A stretch of DNA of 64,000 nt from Caprella mutica (Eukaryota > Arthropoda > Malacostraca > Amphipoda > Caprellidae). Made by a program: the position numbers and the translations under genes. The DNA is taken from positions 119,855 through 183,854 of the forward strand of contig CANNZV010001628.1 in assembly GCA_947561585.1 (NCBI GenBank), read 5' to 3'. Positions 33,905 to 45,473 of the stretch are shown here, one piece after another. How positions within the stretch are numbered: position 1 is the first letter of the stretch; every line of letters begins with the position of its first letter. Under the pieces are notes generated by a model. It did not search any database. It was not told the origin of the DNA and saw nothing but the letters and a program-made list of their open reading frames with translations.

Positions 33905-34563
33905 GTAAGTATTTCTTAGTGTTAAGAATTATAGAAATGTAAGAGAATCTCTGACTACGAAGGTAAAGTTGTAGCTAGCTACATTAAAAAGAAATAATTC
34001 TAGTTTATTGGTGAAATCATAATAACTTGCTGACAAATTGGAACTTGGTGATTGAAATGATTAAAGTAGTAGGACTTTAATCCCTTTTCTGGCTGAAATT
34101 TAAATAGGCGTTTTCACAAAATGTTCTTGTTTTCTGTCGTCGACGTTTATACTCGTCTAATACGTTACCTTAAAAGACCAGCTGCATACGTATATACTTG
34201 TTGATTTTAAGCCTATACTCAAAGATATTTGGTTACAATTGTAATAAAAATAAAATAGGTTTCCATTTCTCTTTACATTTGGTAATAAACTTTTGAGAAA
34301 AATTATGGAAATATGGTAAAAAAATAAGGTATTTTCAAAATAAAAAGTTATCCAAACAAATTAGAAAAAAAAAAATTAAACTGTTTTCATAACCAGCATC
34401 AAAAATACTATATAGCACCAAAAAAGTGTTAGTCTGAAAAAGAAACGTTTTTAACAGAAAAATTGTTGGGGAAGGGGTTAAATTTGGGTAATATGTGGAA
34501 GGCAGTTGATAATTATATTGCACTGCCTTTGAAAATCTGTTCCTAGTAGAAATTATTTCATAT

Positions 34564-34760
34564 GTTGCGACAATATGCTTTTAAAATCATAGATCTTGTA
34601 ACTATTATTGACTGGGAGAATTGAACAGTATTGAATTGTTCTAAAACAGCAGTCTATAGTAACTAACTAGCTATATACTGCTATTCTATACCATATAATT
34701 TTGTGATTTTTGTTAATGATATTTTTAATATCTATGATTTAAAAAGTATATTATCACAAC
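34564..34760. mobile_element. Inverted-repeat MITE (GTTGYGATAATATGC ends), copy 1
   Basis: The left end GTTGCGACAATATGCTTTTA continues to AAATCATAGATCTT. The right end is inverted (ATCTATGATTTAAAAAGTAT then CACAAC). A second copy lies at 46432-46591. Confidence 0.65.
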
Positions 34761-35154
34761 AATAGTTATTATTATACAACCCCTAAAAAATGACAAATCC
34801 ATGTCAAATTCTTGTTAATTAGTCAATGGAATATCACTGCTTGATTTCCTTTTAATGATAAATATATATCATGATTGCTACAAGAATGTTTGTTATACTG
34901 CCAGTTAGAGTTGTAAGCTCAAGACTTCATTCTTAATACTTCTCTAAAACAGAATTTCTTGATTTTCTTCATTTGGAAAGATTTTGGTTTGTTACTATGG
35001 GAAGCTATAGACACCATAAAACTTCAAGTTATGATTGTTCACACGATATTTATTTGAATTATTTGTATCTATCTAAGATTAGCTTCAGTTGATAAATTAC
35101 ACCATATTCTCTTTCATTATTAAATTGTAGCTAATAAATTTATATGAATAGCAG

Positions 35155-35615
35155 TATCTCCATTCGTATCTCACTAGTTTCTCAATTCGTATCTCACTAG
35201 TTTCTCAATTTGTATCTCACTAGTTTCTCAATTCGTATCTCACTAGTTTCTCAATTCGTATCTCACCAGTTTCTCAATTCGTATCTCACTAGTTTCTCAA
35301 TTCGTATCTCACTAGTTTCTCAATTCGTATCTCACTAGTTTCTCAATTCGTATCTCACTAGTTTCTCAATTCGTATCTCACTAGTTTCTCAATTCGTATC
35401 TCACTAGTTTCTCAATTCGTATCTCACCAGTTTCTCAATTCGTATCTCACCAGTTTCTCAATTGGTATCTCACCAGTTTCTCAATTGGTATCTCACCAGT
35501 TTCTCAATTGGTATCTCACCAGTTTCTCAATTCGTATCTCACCAGTTTCTCAATTCGTATCTCACCAGTTTCTCAATTCGTATCTCACCAGTTTCTCAAT
35601 TCGTATCTCACCATC
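35155..35615. repeat. 23-bp minisatellite abutting a splice acceptor
   Basis: About 20 units of GTATCTCACTAGTTTCTCAATTC-type sequence (23 bp) lie here. The central copies are nearly identical, and later copies have CACCAG in place of CACTAG. The array ends only 13 bp before the acceptor of the exon at 35629 and supplies pyrimidine-rich sequence to it. Each CACCAG or CACTAG unit, preceded by T/C-rich bases, is a potential decoy 3' splice site. The open frame through it is a by-product of the period. Confidence 0.95.
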
Positions 35616-35628
35616 TCTTCTTTTTCAG

Positions 35629-35872
35629 GTTTCAGCCGTGAATCAGCAACAGTCTTCATACCAGCAGTCTCTGTTTCAGTTTACCGCACCCACACAGTCC
35701 TTGATGCCACAACAAGTGGGGTCAGTGATGCATCCACCCCCCGGCCTTGGGGGTGAGAGTATATCGGAAGATCCTAGCACCCTTCACCCACACTACCTGC
35801 CACAGCATTTGCAACAACCTATGATGTCTCATCAAGAAGGAGGAGAAGAACAAATGCAACATCACATGCCTG
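35629..35872 (+). CDS. Host gene, Gln/Met/Pro-rich exon (81 codons)
   Basis: The exon starts after CTTCTTTTTCAG and ends at a GTGTGT donor, in phase 1. It encodes VSAVNQQQSSYQQSLFQFTA, then a stretch rich in Gln, Pro, Met and His (QQVGSVMHPPPGLGG, LPQHLQQPMMSHQEGGEEQM). GC content and codon character stand out from the surrounding AT-rich sequence. Such Gln-rich, low-complexity sequence is common in activation regions of insect transcription factors and coregulators. No folded domain is visible and I do not recognise the gene. The frame reading into the intron after 35872 should be ignored. Confidence 0.75.
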
Positions 35873-35904
35873 GTGTGTTATTCTTTGCCTACCCTAAATC
35901 TAGG

Positions 35905-36069
35905 CAGGGTAGGTCATGAATTATCAGTTTGTTTCAAATCTTTGGTCATATAAGAAAAATCTATAATTATTTAAATTACCAATAAAAAAAAATATATACA
36001 ATTATTATTATATAGTTTTTTCTTATGACCGAAGATGTGAATCCGACTGATAATTCATACCTTACCCTG
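35905..36069. mobile_element. Palindromic MITE family copy, no core
   Basis: The left arm CAGGGTAGGTCATGAATTAT and the inverted right arm (ATAATTCATACCTTACCCTG) enclose TCTTTGGTCATATAAGAAAA and its inverse. The GGTATCCATGATACC core is missing. It lies in the intron between exons 2 and 3. Confidence 0.75.
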
Positions 36070-36070
36070 G

Positions 36071-37047
36071 TGGGTTACTCTTGACTATAGTTAGCTACCT
36101 TAAATCTAGGTAGCTTCTATAATTTAACAACTGCTTTAAATCAATGAAAAATAACAATAGATTACCTAGTACCTACTCTAAAAGGTTCCAGTTGTACAGT
36201 CATAGAAAAATACTCTCGGTAGCTACTGATTATTCACAGTTTACTAATTTTAATGCTTTTCCCTTTATAAAGTTGATATGAGTCTACTCAATGACAAACA
36301 TTTGAAAATAACAAAAATGGAAAATCTGTAGCTATTGTTGAATACAGAACTACACCAATACGATATGTTGAATTCTTCTCTAAAATTTATTTTCTGAAGC
36401 ATATATTGAATATAATACTACAACACACTGATGACTAAACTGGTTGCAGCTGCTTATCATTGTTCAATGATTACTAAGATCTTTGAGTGGCTACAGTTAT
36501 TTCTTGTACATATTTATTTTGCTCATGTTTTGTTCTTTGAAAATATCTATATGGACTCATCCATGGTTAATTTAGCTACAGTGACATGAAATGTGTCACC
36601 CCTTTTCTACTGCTAAAACAACTGCTCATCAATTTACATATTTTTTCCAGTTTTAGTGAATTTTGTAGGCAAATATAAATATCATTCTTAAAAAGAAATA
36701 ACCACTATTGTCCACTAATTTCTATGGATTGAAGGATATTATAATTTATATTCCCTGTTGAATTGGAAACTTTCATTTTGACAATAGGCAGCACATTCCT
36801 GTCTATATTTCATTTTTCTAGTACATAAAACCCCAACCTCCAACCTCTAGATTTTATCAGGTGTATGAATAAGATGATCCATTCATGCATGTTTTGGCCT
36901 ATGTGAATAAATTTTCTATCAAACAGTGATAAAAGATTTCACTATCACTGGTAGTTATCAACTTATCATGAAATAAAGTTTGAATTTGCTTATTTTATCA
37001 TGATAGTGCATAGCTAAATGAAAATTTTGGTTAGGTTTTCTGTAGCA
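36071..37047. other. Intron sequence, nothing recognised
   Basis: This is AT-rich sequence inside the intron 35873-37350 with no repeat or coding pattern. Confidence 0.45.
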
Positions 37048-37246
37048 AGGGTAAGTTCCTAGCAATTGGACGGCTCCACATTTATAATCATGTAAAGAGA
37101 AATTTGCAATCACTATAAATTTAACTCGTCATTTTGTATCCATGATACCTGCAGGTATCATGGATGCCAATTGAAATGTTCATTAGTTACTTTTTCTTAC
37201 ATGATCGAAAAATGTGGAACCATCTGATAATGCTGAACTTTAGGCA
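37048..37246. mobile_element. Palindromic MITE family copy with core
   Basis: The left arm GGGTAAGTTCC, the core GTATCCATGATACCTGCAGG plus its mirror (37137-37175), and the right arm (CATGATCGAAAAATGTGGAA) are all present. It lies about 100 bp before the next exon. Confidence 0.75.
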
Positions 37247-37350
37247 CTTATTGAAATGTTTATTTTCAATCATGGAGTGGATAGCTACTTAATATTATTT
37301 TGATGTTACACACAAACTAAATATCATGCTAACTTTTCTCCCTTTGTCAG

Positions 37351-37598
37351 GTCTGATAGACATGTCAGGTGCCACAACAGGTGGTATGGTGATAGGACCT
37401 GGTGGTTTACCCAGTCAGTACTACAATGCCATGCAGCAACAACACATTCCTCAGGATCAGCAGAACCTGTCAGTGCTACAGGCCCAGCAAATGGCTGGGG
37501 CTGTTCCCCCTGGTCATCACCATCCTCAGTACACTGTTGCCACTCAGGGTGATGAGCAGAAATGGGTGAATGAGCAGCAGGACAGCCAGGGATTGCAT
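37351..37598 (+). CDS. Host gene, Gln/Gly/Met-rich exon (83 codons)
   Basis: It follows CTCCCTTTGTCAG and ends at a GTATGT donor after a complete CAT codon (phase 0). The first two bases complete a Gly codon with the last base of the previous exon, so the reading frame is continuous across the join. It encodes LIDMSGATTGGMVIGPGGLP, QYYNAMQQQHIPQDQQN, a His-rich PPGHHHPQY and a charged end (DEQKWVNEQQDSQGLH). No domain is recognised. It continues the Gln-rich region of the previous exon, consistent with the N-terminal half of a nuclear regulatory protein. Confidence 0.75.
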
Positions 37599-37649
37599 GT
37601 ATGTACCTAACTGATAATATTACGAGAAAGCATCCTTCAGATCTCTCAT

Positions 37650-37985
37650 CTCTATACTTTTACGGTCCGAAAAAGGTTTATTTACTTTTACGGTCTGAAA
37701 GAGGCTTATCTACTTTTACTGTCTGAAAGAAGTTTATCTACTTTTACTGTCTGAAAGAGGTTTATCTACTTTTACTGTCTGAAAGAGATTTATCTACTTT
37801 TACTGTCTGAAAGAGGTTTATCTACTTTTACTGTCTGAAAGAGGTTTATCTACTTTTACTGTCTGAAAGAGGTTTATCTACTTTTACTGTCTGAAAGAGG
37901 TTTATCTACTTTTACTGTCTGAAAGAGGTTTATCTACTTTTACTGTCTGAAAGAGGTTTATATATTTTTACGGTCCGAAAGAGGT
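37650..37985. repeat. 28-bp minisatellite block
   Basis: About 12 units of GAAAGAGGTTTATCTACTTT plus TACTGTCT (28 bp) lie here. They pass directly into the 27-bp block. The two unit types differ in length by one base and at several positions (TATCTACTTTTACTGT against TATTTAACTTCACGTC), so they share an ancestor. Confidence 0.9.
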
Positions 37986-39130
37986 TTATTTACCTCTACG
38001 TCCAAAAGAGGTTTATTTACCTCTACGTCAGAAAGAGGTTTATTTAACTTTACGTCAGAAAGAGGTTTATTTAACTTTACGTCAGAAAGAGGTTTATTTA
38101 ACTTCACGTCCGAAAGAGGTTTATTTAACTTCACGTCCGAAAGAGGTTTATTTAACTTCACGTCCGAAAGAGCTTTATTTAACTTCACGTCCGAAAGAGG
38201 TTTATTTAACTTCACGTCCGAAAGAGGTTTATTTAACTTCACGTCCGAAAGAGGTTTATTTAACTTCACGTCTGAAAGAGGTTTATTTAACTTCACGTCT
38301 GAAAGAGGTTTATTTAACTTCACGTCCGAAAGAGGTTTATTTAACTTCACGTCCGAAAGAGGTTTATTTAACTACACGTCCGAAAGAGGTTTATTTAACT
38401 ACACGTCCGAAAGAGGTTTATTTAACTACACGTCCGAAAGAGGTTTATTTAACTTCACGTCTGAAAGAGGTTTATTTAACTTCACGTCCGAAAGAGGTTT
38501 ATCTAACTTCACGTCTGAAAGAGGTTTATTTAACTTCACGTCCGAAAGAGGTTTATTTAACTACACGTCCGAAAGAGGTTTATTTAACTACACGTCCGAA
38601 AGAGGTTTATTTAACTACACGTCCGAAAGAGGTTTATTTAACTTCACGTCTGAAAGAGGTTTATTTAACTTCACGTCTGAAAGAGGTTTATTTAACTTCA
38701 CGTCCGAAAGAGGTTTATTTAACTTCACGTCCGAAAGAGGTTTATTTAACTTCACGTCCGAAAGAGGTTTATTTAACTTCACGTCCGAAAGAGGTTTATT
38801 TAACTACACGTCCGAAAGAGGTTTATTTAACTACACGTCCGAAAGAGGTTTATTTAACTACACGTCCGAAAGAGGTTTATTTAACTTCACGTCCGAAAGA
38901 GGTTTATTTAACATCACGTCCGAAAGAGGTTTATTTAACTACACGTCCGAAAGAGGTTTATTTAACTACACGTCCGAAAGAGGTTTATTTAACTACACGT
39001 CCGAAAGAGGTTTATTTAACTTCACGTCCGAAAGAGGTTTGTTTAACTTCACGTCCGAAAGAGGTTTATTTAACTTCACGTCCGAAAGAGGTTTATTTAA
39101 CTTCACGTCCGAAAGAAGTTTATTTACCTT
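37986..39130. repeat. 27-bp minisatellite block with higher-order pattern
   Basis: About 42 units of CGAAAGAGGTTTATTTAACT plus TCACGTC (27 bp) lie here. Units with TACACGTC instead of TTCACGTC come in groups of three starting near 38373, 38562, 38805 and 38940, spaced by 7, 9 and 5 units. This shows block duplication. Because 27 is a multiple of three, the reverse strand is open over part of the array and would give a nine-residue repeat (KLNKPLSDV). I do not consider it a gene. Confidence 0.95.
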
Positions 39131-39593
39131 TACGGTTCAATGAAACCTTCATTATCTGTAAATTATAGGTATCTTCTATCAATATTCATCACTAATAATT
39201 TCACTGAACAGTAAATTTTTAAATAAATAAATTATTGTGATTTGTAGATAATAGATTAAATTGCTACATGTTCTAACTATGTGTAATTTATGAAAGATAT
39301 CTTTTTGTGAGCTGATTTTTCTTTTTGTGAAAATTCCTTGAACCAAGATTTTCTTAAAAGTTAAAATCAATATTTTTAAGTTACACTCCACTGTTCCTGC
39401 ATGAAGTTCAAACATAAATAAATAGTACGGCATTTATCTATTCTAATCAATGAAACGTTATTGATTGAGAAATCAAATTAATCTAAACTCCAATATGATT
39501 GATTAGCAAAATCACTGAAATATATATGATTGAAAATTATGTTCAATATTTTATTAATATTATTCTGATATATTTTGAGTAACTATCTACAAG

Positions 39594-39837
39594 TAGGCTT
39601 AGTTTCGAGTTATCGAACTGTTCCACATTTTCGATCATATAAGAATAATATATAAATTTATAGCTATTTCAATTCATTAGTTTAATTGGTATCCATGATA
39701 CCTAATTACCTCTGCAAGTATCATTGATACCAATTAGAATAACGAGTTTAATTATAATTAATTTTAAGTATTGTACAATTTTTCTTATATGAAAAATTGT
39801 AAATGTGGAACTGTTCGATAATTCATAACATACCCTA
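39594..39837. mobile_element. Palindromic MITE family copy
   Basis: TAGGCTTAGTTTCGAGTTAT at the left and its inverse ending in CATACCCTA at the right, with a split core (GGTATCCATGATACC ... GTATCATTGATACC), mark this copy. TA lies at both edges. Confidence 0.75.
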
Positions 39838-40639
39838 TAATCGTGATGGTTGAATTTAGTGGGATCCTGTCATCAACCACGTGGTGGTATGCACTACCAG
39901 AAACAAAGGTTTTAAATAATGATGATATTTATATTTCAAATATCTTTATTTGTAATATTTATAAATAACTCTAATAGTCTCATTCAGGTAGTACAATAAT
40001 AATTTAAATCTGAGATAGCCATTTAATGGAAGATCAAATGAATATTTACAGCTATTAAAATTCATTCTCTTATCATTTAACATTAAAATGCAGCGTAATC
40101 TGAAAGCAGTTCCGGTATGTTTTTACGAGTCGTTACGGTTCAGAAGCTATGATGTTGGCGGCTCATTGTGTGGTCAAGCTCTCATACCTATATAATGTAT
40201 GAGTATTGTGGTCATGTATGCCCACCTTCATCTTCCAAGGATCACCCCCACCCCTCTCCCCCTTCCAACAACTAACACTGACTTTAGAGAGGTGATATAG
40301 CCGTGACAGCGTATTTTATCAAATTCTTCCTTTTGTTAGTTATTTTCAGTGAGTTAATGAAGAAGAAGAATGGATAATAAAGTTATGTACGAGGTGATAT
40401 AGATGCGGTTGTATTTGTTTTGCTTGTGCGCACACCGTCTGCGCATCTCTCGGTTGTTTCTTCTTGACATTGTGAGTGTCTGGCAGCCTTTGTCTTCAGT
40501 GTTAATCTAGGCGCTACTATGGAGTGAGTGTGGTGTGTTGAGCCGCACGGACACAAACCCTCTGTATTATTTTGTAAATAGCTAAATAGTGATTTGTCTC
40601 TCTGTAATATATAGTGCGTGTGTGTAAATTTCCCGACAG

Positions 40640-40681
40640 ATGATGATGAAAGAGGAGATGAGTAATATGAGCAAAGAAATG
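40640..40681 (+). CDS. Possible 14-codon exon of the host gene
   Basis: The segment lies between TTCCCGACAG and a consensus GTGAGT donor. It reads MMMKEEMSNMSKEM in the only fully open phase and is phase 0 at both sides, so it could follow the exon ending at 37598 without a shift. Equally, it could be the start of a shorter isoform from a nearby promoter, because it begins with ATG ATG ATG and the upstream pyrimidine tract is weak. The next exon would lie beyond and was not identified. Confidence 0.4.
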
Positions 40682-42000
40682 GTGAGTTGTGTATTGATTC
40701 ACCCTTCAGATAACTATTGATAAAATTAACCGAACGAGCAACAAGTTAATCGCGCTGTCTGTCTCCCGGCAACCAATAATAACCATCTATTATACAGTTA
40801 GTGTCCTTATTGTACAGTTTCATTAATAGATCTGTGTTCTATTCCTATTTATTGATGTTAATTGCAGTGAGTGTTAGGTATTTACGTTTTGGTTACGGTT
40901 GGTAGGCCTGGGTTCACTGCCATGTGTTTTCTAGGTATGCCGATCATGCAGCATGCCTCTTATTTTAACCTTTATTATACTCTCTCTTTAATTTAAATAT
41001 GAATAACTCTGTATTAGAATGTTGAATGTTAGAATATTATTGAAATGACGTAGCTAGACATTCTTTTGAATACACATGCGGTCACATACCTACCTACTAG
41101 TGTCGGCTTGGTATGTAGGTATAACCGTATATGCCGTACATACATACAGTCTCAATAGGTACCGTCTTGTCCTGACTCTATCTTTGTTCTGTATGCCATT
41201 TAGTACCTACTACTTTTATGTAAATAAGGTATCTAGGTACCTAGCTATATTTTTGATATTCTTAAAATTTATGTTTGCCCCAATGTTATTATTATAAATC
41301 TGATTGTTAAATTTATGTATTTAATAATTAATGTGATAACACAATTTCACAAAATGTACTTGAAGTATCATATACTAATGGTATTAATTACAAAAATATT
41401 AGATACCTAATTGTATTAATTGATAATAATTAATTAGCAAGCTATGTAATTACAATACCTAGTCTCCTAAACTGTTGAGAGTAACTAAAATATCATCAGT
41501 ATTGTAGGATATCAAATATTTGGATAGTAGGACAAGCTCCGAGCTCTCAGATATTCTCACATTTTCAATCACGTAAAACAATATATTATAATTATTTACT
41601 GTTTTCTTATATGATGAAAATGCTATGTTTATATTCCAGCAAATTTTAGAGTTGACTAGAGCTAAACTCCATATTATTAGCTATATCATTTACCTGCAAT
41701 ATATACATAAAATAACTAATACTAGAAACAACTAACAAGTTGCATGATTATGTAAAATAAATAACCCTTTAATCATTTAGCAATAATCCTATCCATCTTA
41801 AGTCCTATTCAATTTATTATTAATCATATATACTATTGGATAAAGAAAATTTACATTTAAATAACTTGAGATAAGATCTGAATACACTTACTGAATGAAT
41901 TAAATTATTGAACATCCAAATGTCCCAGAAGGAAAGTTATTGTGGGGCTGTGGAAGATTTAGCAAATAACCCACTACTTGATCATCTATGGCCTGCTATA
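40682..42000. other. Intron-like sequence
   Basis: This is AT-rich with no coding pattern. At about 41545-41660 lies a weak, partial copy of the palindromic MITE family (CACATTTTCAATCACGTAAA and an inverted TTTTCTTATATGATGAAAAT). Confidence 0.45.
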
Positions 42001-42002
42001 AC

Positions 42003-42243
42003 TCATATTTCAAAGTATGGACAAATTTGCCAATATATTGATGACTTTTGAGGTGTGAAATAAATTGAAAATCTGTAATTGACAAGTAAAACATAAAATA
42101 GCCATACAGGATTGTGTGAAATATAATGATGTTTCCAAGTGTTAATTCTACGCTAGGAAGCCAAAATTCTACTTTGAAATGTGGTGACCTGGCTCAATTT
42201 TCTCACCAAACTGACAACTTCCCTGCCACACTTTGAAACATGG
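42003..42243. mobile_element. CCATGTTTCAAAG MITE family, copy E
   Basis: It begins TCATATTTCAAAGTATGGAC and ends CACACTTTGAAACATGG. The interior has ATTGATGACTTTTGAGGTGT and ACCAAACTGACAACTTCCCT as in copies A to D, 10 kb away from them. Confidence 0.75.
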
Positions 42244-42582
42244 ACCATAACTTCATGGGTACAGTTCATTAATGATTTAGTGATATTGACAATAAAGCAC
42301 AACAATCAGGTGCCTGTGACTTATCTCTTGCTCCATGTTTCTGAAGGTCTTGGCTCTCTGTCAAAACTGTAAGCATCAGCATTGTGTATTGAGTGAAACT
42401 TGATTATCACGTTAGGGGCAATTGCTGTTCAATGGGAAATGTATGGCGTGTGAGGTTTCTTTCTTTTTTATATTTATTACTTAACTGCTCCCTTATAAAT
42501 CTGAGGAATAAAATAGAAAATTGAGATAATTGATAAAAATGTTAAATTTTAGCCCAAAGAAATTTTGAACTTTAGACTTTAG

Positions 42583-43110
42583 AAATATTGAATTTAAGAC
42601 TTGAGAAATATTGAATTTAAGACTTGAGAAATGTTAAATTGTAGACTTGAGAAATGTTGAATTGTAGACTTCAGAAGTATTGAATTTTAGACTTGAGAAA
42701 TGTTGAATTTTAGACTTGAGAAATGTTGAATTGTAGACTTGAGAAATGTTGAATTGTAGACTTGAGAAATGTTGAATTTAAGACTTCAGAAGTATTGAAT
42801 TTTAGACTTTGAGAAATGTTGAATTGTAGACTTCAGAAGTAGCTATTGAATTTAAGACTTGAGAAATGTTGAATTGTAGACTTCAGAAGTATTGAATTTT
42901 AGACTTGAGAAATGTTGAATTGTAGACTTCAGAAGTATTGAATTTAAGACTTGAGAAATATTGAATTTAAGACTTGAGAAATGTTGAATTTTAGACTTGA
43001 GAAATGTTGAATTTTAGACTTGAGAAATGTTGAATTGTAGACTTGAGAAGTATTGAATTTTAGACTTGAGAAATGTTGAATTTTAGCCCAAGGGAATGTT
43101 GAATTTTAGA
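42583..43110. repeat. 23-bp minisatellite, about 23 units
   Basis: Units are of the form AGACTTGAGAAATGTTGAAT plus TTT or TGT, mixed with AGACTTCAGAAGTATTGAAT variants that alternate in blocks. This indicates duplication of multi-unit blocks. It is non-coding. Confidence 0.95.
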
Positions 43111-43129
43111 CTTGAAGCGTTGAATTGTT

Positions 43130-45470
43130 ATCCAATAAATATTTTCTAGATTAAAAATAAACCTTATCAAATAACTTAAGCCTAATCTTTCAAACTAGAT
43201 CTAGACGATTATTTCTCAGTAGATAACTAACAGCATCAAGTTCAGTTACTGTGTGTTTTTCTCCATATCTGCTAGTGCTTTAAATCTACACTATCTATTG
43301 ATGGCAAGTGTATCCTTCAGCCTGACGCACATCCTCCTGTTGATCTCTTCTCAGAATTACGCATTGTAGCAACAGACTTCCTTTGGGATGAGTAGGCTAT
43401 ACTAAACCTTTATTTATAAACAACATTTTACCGTGAAATATAAATGTCAATTGGTAAAATTAAGGTTAATTGGAACCATTCACGGAATAGATCTATGGTA
43501 ATAACTTATTGTATTTTGGAGAAATTTAAATAGTGCATCTTAATATAGAATTTTTTAGATATTTTAAACTTTGACTTTGTTTCTAGTACAGTAAAAGTTA
43601 TTCTAAAACATGATGAGGTTTGGTTATACCATACCGATATGGACATTATGTGTTTGCAATGAGTGTTACACTCTTCAACCTTGTCCATGTGTGTATGCAT
43701 ACATTATTTATGTATAAATTATCAGTTTATATGTACATATTAACTGTGTTTCAAAGCAGACCTTGTAAGATTGTATATGGAGCTGTTGTTGAGCATATAT
43801 GTTAAATATATGTCTATACATTATCTTTATTATATTTCTGTATTATCTGATATACTGATAAAGTTTATGATTTATGTAGATAATTCAATTTGCCAATTAT
43901 ATTTTAATTAACTGAAATTCAATGAATTTCTTCCATCTTATTTATTCACTATTTTTAAAACTTTTCCTTAATAGCATCATTATTCATCCATCTTAATTAA
44001 GGAAGAATCCTTTTTAAATAAGAATCCTTATATAAAACTGGAGAATTAAGTAAGATTATCAATTAGTGAAATCTGGATAGCCTCAGTGGAAGCAAAGGCA
44101 ATATATTTACATCTAATTGTAAAAGAATATCATGTATATTTGTAAGTTACTGGAGAGCTTCTGTTAAACATGTTTATTTACTGCAAGGAAATCTTACGGA
44201 ATACCACGTACATAGGAAGTGATTATCTCTTGTGAGTTGAAATAAGAGTCCTTTTACAGTTCAAACAAGTAAATGTACATTGTAGCTCGTATCTTCTTCA
44301 ATTTATTCACTTGATATATATTAATTGCAGTAATATTTTAAGCATTTTAATCACCAACAGCATTCTAATTGATGTCTGCTTCTAAGGTGATTTGGCTAAT
44401 AACTTCTATTATGACTCGTACTTGAATACCAATAGACGTATTCATTGATATTAGCTACTCTCAATGATTTTGTTATTCATGTATCATGAATTCTTGATTC
44501 AAATTTCTAGCTCAGTATCTATGATACAGCCTCAATGATTTCTATTTGATTTATTTATGTATCCTTATACGATCCTTTAATATTATATAGCTTTGTATCT
44601 ATGATACGGCAAAGGCAATTGATGGTATCCTATCTACATAATTTAGTTCTTTAGTAATGCCATTTTTGTAAGTGCAATGAAGATGATCTTGAGTAATAAG
44701 TGTAAAGTTCCAAACATCCTCATTAACTAATGACAATCAGAAAACTAATGTCCCTTTGCAGTCCGTGTCCCTATTTGGTAATTAATGATCTGCATGATTG
44801 AACAGTCTAGTGTCCTTTTCACTGACCCATTGTTCGTCTCATGATCGTTTATAATCATCACCGTAAGGATCAATATATTGTCTGGTTGTAAAATAAATTT
44901 AATGAGCGATGAGTCTAGTAATCAATAAGTTATTAAGGTGTTGATATAAATTTCTAGTTAGATCAATCTTCATGTTGGATAGTTCTTTAGCCCATACCCC
45001 TAATTGCATCTAACTTGAGATTGATTATACATCATCTTCGTACCTTCATGCTCTGTGAGCTCCAGCTATACGACAGTAGACTAGGCTTCACTACGCAAAT
45101 AATCAAAACTGGTTCGATAAAAAGTCTGTAACAACAGTAAAATAAATGCTTCAATCGCTGAGTCCATGAATGAAATCATGTTCTATTAATACTACAGTCT
45201 TTATAACTAATAAGTTTTAATATTTCTGATATCTATGTTCTTGATACATAATAACCTTTTTAATTTGGTGCCAAGTGTTAATTTACTTTGTGTGTTCTCG
45301 TTTCGACTGCATTAATATCTTCGTAAGGTCTTATTTTGTGCTCACATCGCACTACTAAAGCAGCAGCCTTGCTATCAACACGCTAGTTATTCACCTTTGT
45401 TTGTTATTTCTGACATGTTGCCCATTTATACTTAATGAAACTATTCATTGTTAGCCGACAAGTTGAACAC
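43130..45470. other. Intron-like AT-rich sequence
   Basis: I see no gene. Scattered TATCTATGATAC words (about 44517, 44592) resemble the core of the palindromic MITE family and may be its remnants. Confidence 0.4.
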
Positions 45471-45473
45471 CTA

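Larger units (their letters stand above)
37599..40639 (+). other. Intron dominated by a minisatellite and one MITE
   Basis: If exon 40640-40681 belongs to the gene, this is its third recognised intron (3,041 bp). Half is a tandem array (37650-39130). A palindromic MITE copy lies at 39594-39837. The rest is AT-rich. Sequence from about 40380 to 40640 is richer in G and C and holds TTCTTCTTGACATTGTG and an initiator-like TCAGTG at 40496, so an alternative promoter is possible but unproven. Confidence 0.5.

Noticed and set aside
35485..35628. Open frame through the 23-bp repeats in front of exon 2.
   Set aside because: It consists of translated minisatellite and contains no independent coding signal. 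The acceptor at 35627-35628 explains the exon start better.
37958..38350. Minus-strand 130-codon frame of nine-residue repeats (KLNKPLSDV).
   Set aside because: It lies fully within the 27-bp minisatellite; it is open only because the unit length is a multiple of three.
43260..43400. Possible exon after the acceptor-like GATCTCTTCTCAG at about 43354.
   Set aside because: Downstream sequence has early stops in all usable phases and no donor at a fitting distance.
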